Source of the DNA: Agathobacter sp.
GTDB taxonomy: Bacteria; Bacillota; Clostridia; Lachnospirales; Lachnospiraceae
DNA: 35,190 nucleotides
Assembly: GCA_017623935.1 (NCBI GenBank)
Contig: JAGAOC010000055.1
Location: 1-35,190 of the forward strand
Direction of reading: 5' to 3'
In this document: positions 32,950 through 35,190 of the stretch, piece by piece
Layout: every line of letters starts with the position of its first letter
Position numbering within the stretch: position 1 is the stretch's first letter
Notes under the pieces: model-generated
Database searches by the model: none
Told to the model about the DNA's origin: nothing
The model's input: the letters and a program-made list of their open reading frames with translations, nothing else
Made by a program: the position numbers and the translations under genes

Positions 32950-32955
32950 TTATTT

Positions 32956-33798
32956 ATGTACGAAGATATTTTACAGTTAGTGACCGTTGCGGCACAAAAG
33001 AAGAATCTGAAGGAATCTACCATACACACCTATCGTCAGTCACTAAAACATTTCTTTAAATTAACCGGTAAGTCATGGAAAGAACTTACCGTAGCGGATG
33101 CCGATGATTTCCTGACAGCAAAGCGATTGGCCGGTGCCATGCCGGAAACCTATAACCATTACTATGCGGCTCTGCGTTTCATGTACAAACGGGTGCTCAA
33201 ACTTAACTGGAACGAAGACGACCTTCCACGCATGAAGCGTGACCGTTCCCTGCCCACTGTTCTTTCAAGAGAAGAAGTGAATGCCATTCTTGATGCTACT
33301 CCGAACCTGAAATACAAAGCTATTTTTGCAGTTATGTACTCAGGTGGTCTTCGGGTATCTGAAACAACCCATTTGCATTATGAGGACATTTCCCGTAGGA
33401 ACCACTCCATTCACATACACAATACGAAAAACAGAATGGATCGTTATACTATTCTTGCCGACCGCACTCTAGACATTCTGACTGAATACTGGTTCAAATG
33501 CGGAAAGCCCAGAGACATCCTTTTTCCCAGTCAGGTAACCGGAGAATATCTAGACATCTCCGCAGTAAATCAGGTTCTAAGAAGAAGTGCACAACGTGCA
33601 GGCATTACCAAACGTGTCACTTCCCATGCATTTAGGCACAGCTTCGCAAGTCATCTTTTGGAAGCAGGGTGTGACATTAAGTACATTCAGGCATTGTTGG
33701 GACATTTAGACCCTAAATCCACCGAGGTTTATCTTCATGTCAGCAACAAAACTCTGCTGGGTATTAAAAGTCCTTTTGATGTACAGGAGGATTCATAA
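32956..33798 (+). CDS. Tyrosine recombinase of the IS91-like element
   Basis: This 280-residue phage-integrase-type recombinase has an N-terminal SAM-like core-binding domain (1-95, STIHTYRQSLKHFFKLTGK). The catalytic domain has all expected residues: R133 (GGLRVSE), H224-x-x-R227 (HAFRHSFASHLL), H250 (LLGHLDP) and nucleophile Y259 (TEVYLHVSNK). It looks active. IS91-family elements in Firmicutes often carry such a gene before the transposase, possibly to resolve transposition products; that function is inferred. ATG at 32956 uses the GGAGG held in the leader hairpin. Its stop overlaps the transposase start (TAATG). Confidence 0.9.
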   Translation: MYEDILQLVTVAAQKKNLKESTIHTYRQSLKHFFKLTGKSWKELTVADADDFLTAKRLAGAMPETYNHYYAALRFMYKRVLKLNWNEDDLPRMKRDRSLPTVLSREEVNAILDATPNLKYKAIFAVMYSGGLRVSETTHLHYEDISRRNHSIHIHNTKNRMDRYTILADRTLDILTEYWFKCGKPRDILFPSQVTGEYLDISAVNQVLRRSAQRAGITKRVTSHAFRHSFASHLLEAGCDIKYIQALLGHLDPKSTEVYLHVSNKTLLGIKSPFDVQEDS

Positions 33799-34949
33799 TG
33801 GAGCATCCCACTGTACAGGATATATTTTTACGCTTTTACCCACAATACCTTGATAAATACGCACCTTCCCCACAGCAGTCCAAAGTTGCTAACTGTATCA
33901 TTAACTGCAAGACCGGTGCTTACGGTGCAAATGTAAGTGTATGTGAGGACTGTGGGCATCTGCAAATCCACTATAACTCCTGCCGAAACAGATGCTGTCC
34001 CATGTGTCAGGCTTTGCCCAAGGAAAAGTGGATGGATAAGCGTCGTGAAGATGTGCTGGATGCCCCTTACTTCCATGTAGTATTTACGGTACCGCAAGAA
34101 CTGAACCCCTTAATCTACAGCAACCAGCAGCTTCTCTACGATGCGCTGTACCACTGCGTTTCAGCAACCATTAATGAATTGACCGCAGATACGAAGCATC
34201 TTGGTGCAAAAGTTGGTTATATCTGTGTGTTACATACCTGGGGTTCTGAAATGAATTATCATCCCCACATCCATATCATCCTACTTGGTGGTGGCCTGAC
34301 TGCTAAAAATCAATGGCGTGATAAGGGTGAGGAATTCTTTCTTCCGGTAAAGGTAATGTCAAAACTGTTTCGTGGCAAATACATGGCTGAACTTAAAACC
34401 CTCTGGGAAGAGGAAAAGCTTCAGTTTCATGGAAGCAGCGAAAAGTATCGTAACCATTACGCCTTCAAGGAACTCCTGAACATTTGTTATGAAAAGGACT
34501 GGATTCCACACTGCAAGAAAACCTTTAATGGTGCTCAGTCCGTTATTAACTACCTTGGGAAATACACCCACAGGATTGCCATCAGCAACCACCGTATTAT
34601 CCGCATGGATGAGGATACTGTTACCTTCTATGTAAAGGATTACCGTGAAGAAGGCCGGTGGAAGGAACATACCGTTTCGGGCATTGAATTTATTCGTCGC
34701 TTCCTGATGCATGTGCCTCCCAAACGCTTTGTGCGAATCAGGCACTATGGCTTACTGTGTACCAGAACCAAGACCAGACAGCTGACATTATGCAGGAATC
34801 TTCTTGGCTGTAAACAGTATCTTTCCAAGCTTAAAGGTATGGAAACACCACAGATACTTGAAACCCTCTATGGTATCAAGGTTACTGTTTGTAAGTGCTG
34901 CGGTGGACACCTTGGAAAGCCACAACAGCGGATACCTTTACGGATTTAA
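33798..34949 (+). CDS. IS91-family Y2 HUH transposase
   Basis: The 383-residue rolling-circle transposase begins with an N-terminal zinc-binding region (CEDCGHLQIHYNSC, then CPMC, about residues 49-75). The HUH metal site is H157-I-H159 in HPHIHIILLGGG. Two candidate nucleophiles are Y252 and Y256 in INYLGKYTHR, the Y-x3-Y arrangement of IS91. A C-terminal zinc-finger-like CKCCGG lies near residue 370. Such enzymes nick one strand at the origin end and move the element by single-strand transfer to GAAC or CAAG-like targets. The gene looks full length and uncorrupted. Confidence 0.93.
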   Translation: MEHPTVQDIFLRFYPQYLDKYAPSPQQSKVANCIINCKTGAYGANVSVCEDCGHLQIHYNSCRNRCCPMCQALPKEKWMDKRREDVLDAPYFHVVFTVPQELNPLIYSNQQLLYDALYHCVSATINELTADTKHLGAKVGYICVLHTWGSEMNYHPHIHIILLGGGLTAKNQWRDKGEEFFLPVKVMSKLFRGKYMAELKTLWEEEKLQFHGSSEKYRNHYAFKELLNICYEKDWIPHCKKTFNGAQSVINYLGKYTHRIAISNHRIIRMDEDTVTFYVKDYREEGRWKEHTVSGIEFIRRFLMHVPPKRFVRIRHYGLLCTRTKTRQLTLCRNLLGCKQYLSKLKGMETPQILETLYGIKVTVCKCCGGHLGKPQQRIPLRI

Positions 34950-35136
34950 AGTTTGGAATTCACATTTCTTCAAAAGCCTCAGCAATGAGGTCTATTTGTC
35001 GTGCTTAGATTTTGAAATGAGACTCTCAGCTGTAATGACATAACCTTTACTTTTCGGTAAAGTGCAAAGATTGAAAGTCCATACATATCGGCTCCGGTGA
35101 CGCGACTTTGTTCACTATAGAAAAATCGAAATTAAT

Positions 35137-35186
35137 GTAAACGATAGGGCAGTTTATAAAAGAGTGTAAGCTGCTTTATCGTTTAC
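35137..35186. repeat. Long inverted repeat at the right window edge
   Basis: GTAAACGATAGGGCAGTTTA (35137-35156) and TAAGCTGCTTTATCGTTTAC (35167-35186) pair with three mismatches around a 10-base A-rich loop. It lies just outside the proposed right end of the IS. It could be the terminus of another element, a terminator without a T-run, or a protein site. The window ends too soon to tell. Confidence 0.6.
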
Positions 35187-35190
35187 ACCA

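Larger units (their letters stand above)
32690..35114 (+). mobile_element. IS91-family insertion sequence with accessory tyrosine recombinase
   Basis: The element holds a tyrosine recombinase and a Y2/HUH transposase in the usual IS91 order, with overlapping genes. Proposed ends are TGAACAAAATCGC (32690-32702) and GCGACTTTGTTCA (35102-35114), which are inverted and agree at 12 of 13 positions. Both include GAAC/GTTC, the tetranucleotide that IS91-type elements prefer at their origin end. The exact borders are uncertain because rolling-circle elements do not duplicate their target. The leader (32690-32955) is non-coding and highly structured. The tail (34950-35114) has small hairpins at 34977-34990 and 35045-35062. 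Confidence 0.75.

Overview
The window looks like a chromosomal segment of a gut-type Lachnospiraceae (Clostridia, Bacillota; Blautia/Mediterraneibacter-like). This is inferred from the gene set and protein style, not from a database search. Typical markers are an Rpn-family protein, AsnA ammonia-dependent asparagine synthetase, a glutamine-dependent NAD synthase next to Hsp33, several DegV proteins, an AcnX pair and strong AAGGAG-type Shine-Dalgarno (SD) sites. No rRNA, tRNA or CRISPR array was found. Most of the sequence is ordinary, densely packed chromosome. The last ~3.6 kb is accessory DNA that ends in an IS91-family insertion sequence.

Layout. (1) 121-962: an Rpn/PD-(D/E)XK family gene whose nuclease core appears to be missing, its terminator, and one copy of a 52-bp dispersed hairpin repeat. 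(2) 1221-5866: thyA, folA, an AEC-family permease, ilvB and ilvN, closed by a strong terminator. The 3' end of thyA carries a diverged second copy of its own last 13 codons. (3) 5878-8741: an XRE regulator with a membrane domain diverges from a MarR gene that has two matching operators around its promoter. A membrane-anchored Ntn-type amidase (choloylglycine hydrolase/C45 superfamily) follows. (4) 8799-15125: DegV, a HAD phosphatase, an unrecognised membrane protein on the minus strand, a methyltransferase, hslO and nadE. (5) 15143-18925: the second, inverted copy of the 52-bp repeat, asnA on the minus strand, a small membrane protein, a REC/HD-GYP protein, and a thioredoxin-reductase-like flavoprotein without a recognisable NADPH site.

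(6) 18934-30152 is the most interesting block. It runs in one direction: a divergent DegV, a BaiCD/FadH-type flavin/Fe-S ene-reductase, the two subunits of aconitase X, an OmpR-family two-component system, a lipoprotein, an ABC ATPase and a large permease made of two fused halves. The first four genes suggest dehydration of a hydroxy-acid followed by reduction of the resulting C=C or C=N bond. The two-component system has almost no intergenic space from the aconitase X genes. It probably controls the lipoprotein/ABC genes through a TTTGAC direct repeat. A hairpin there would hide the lipoprotein SD only in read-through transcripts.

(7) 30247-35190: an MFS transporter, then an A+T-rich pair (SAP-domain protein, Nudix hydrolase). 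An IS91-like element (about 32690-35114) follows, encoding a complete tyrosine recombinase and a Y2 HUH transposase. Its leader holds a terminator-like hairpin followed by an SD-hiding hairpin, an arrangement reminiscent of IS200. A further long inverted repeat lies at the right edge of the window.
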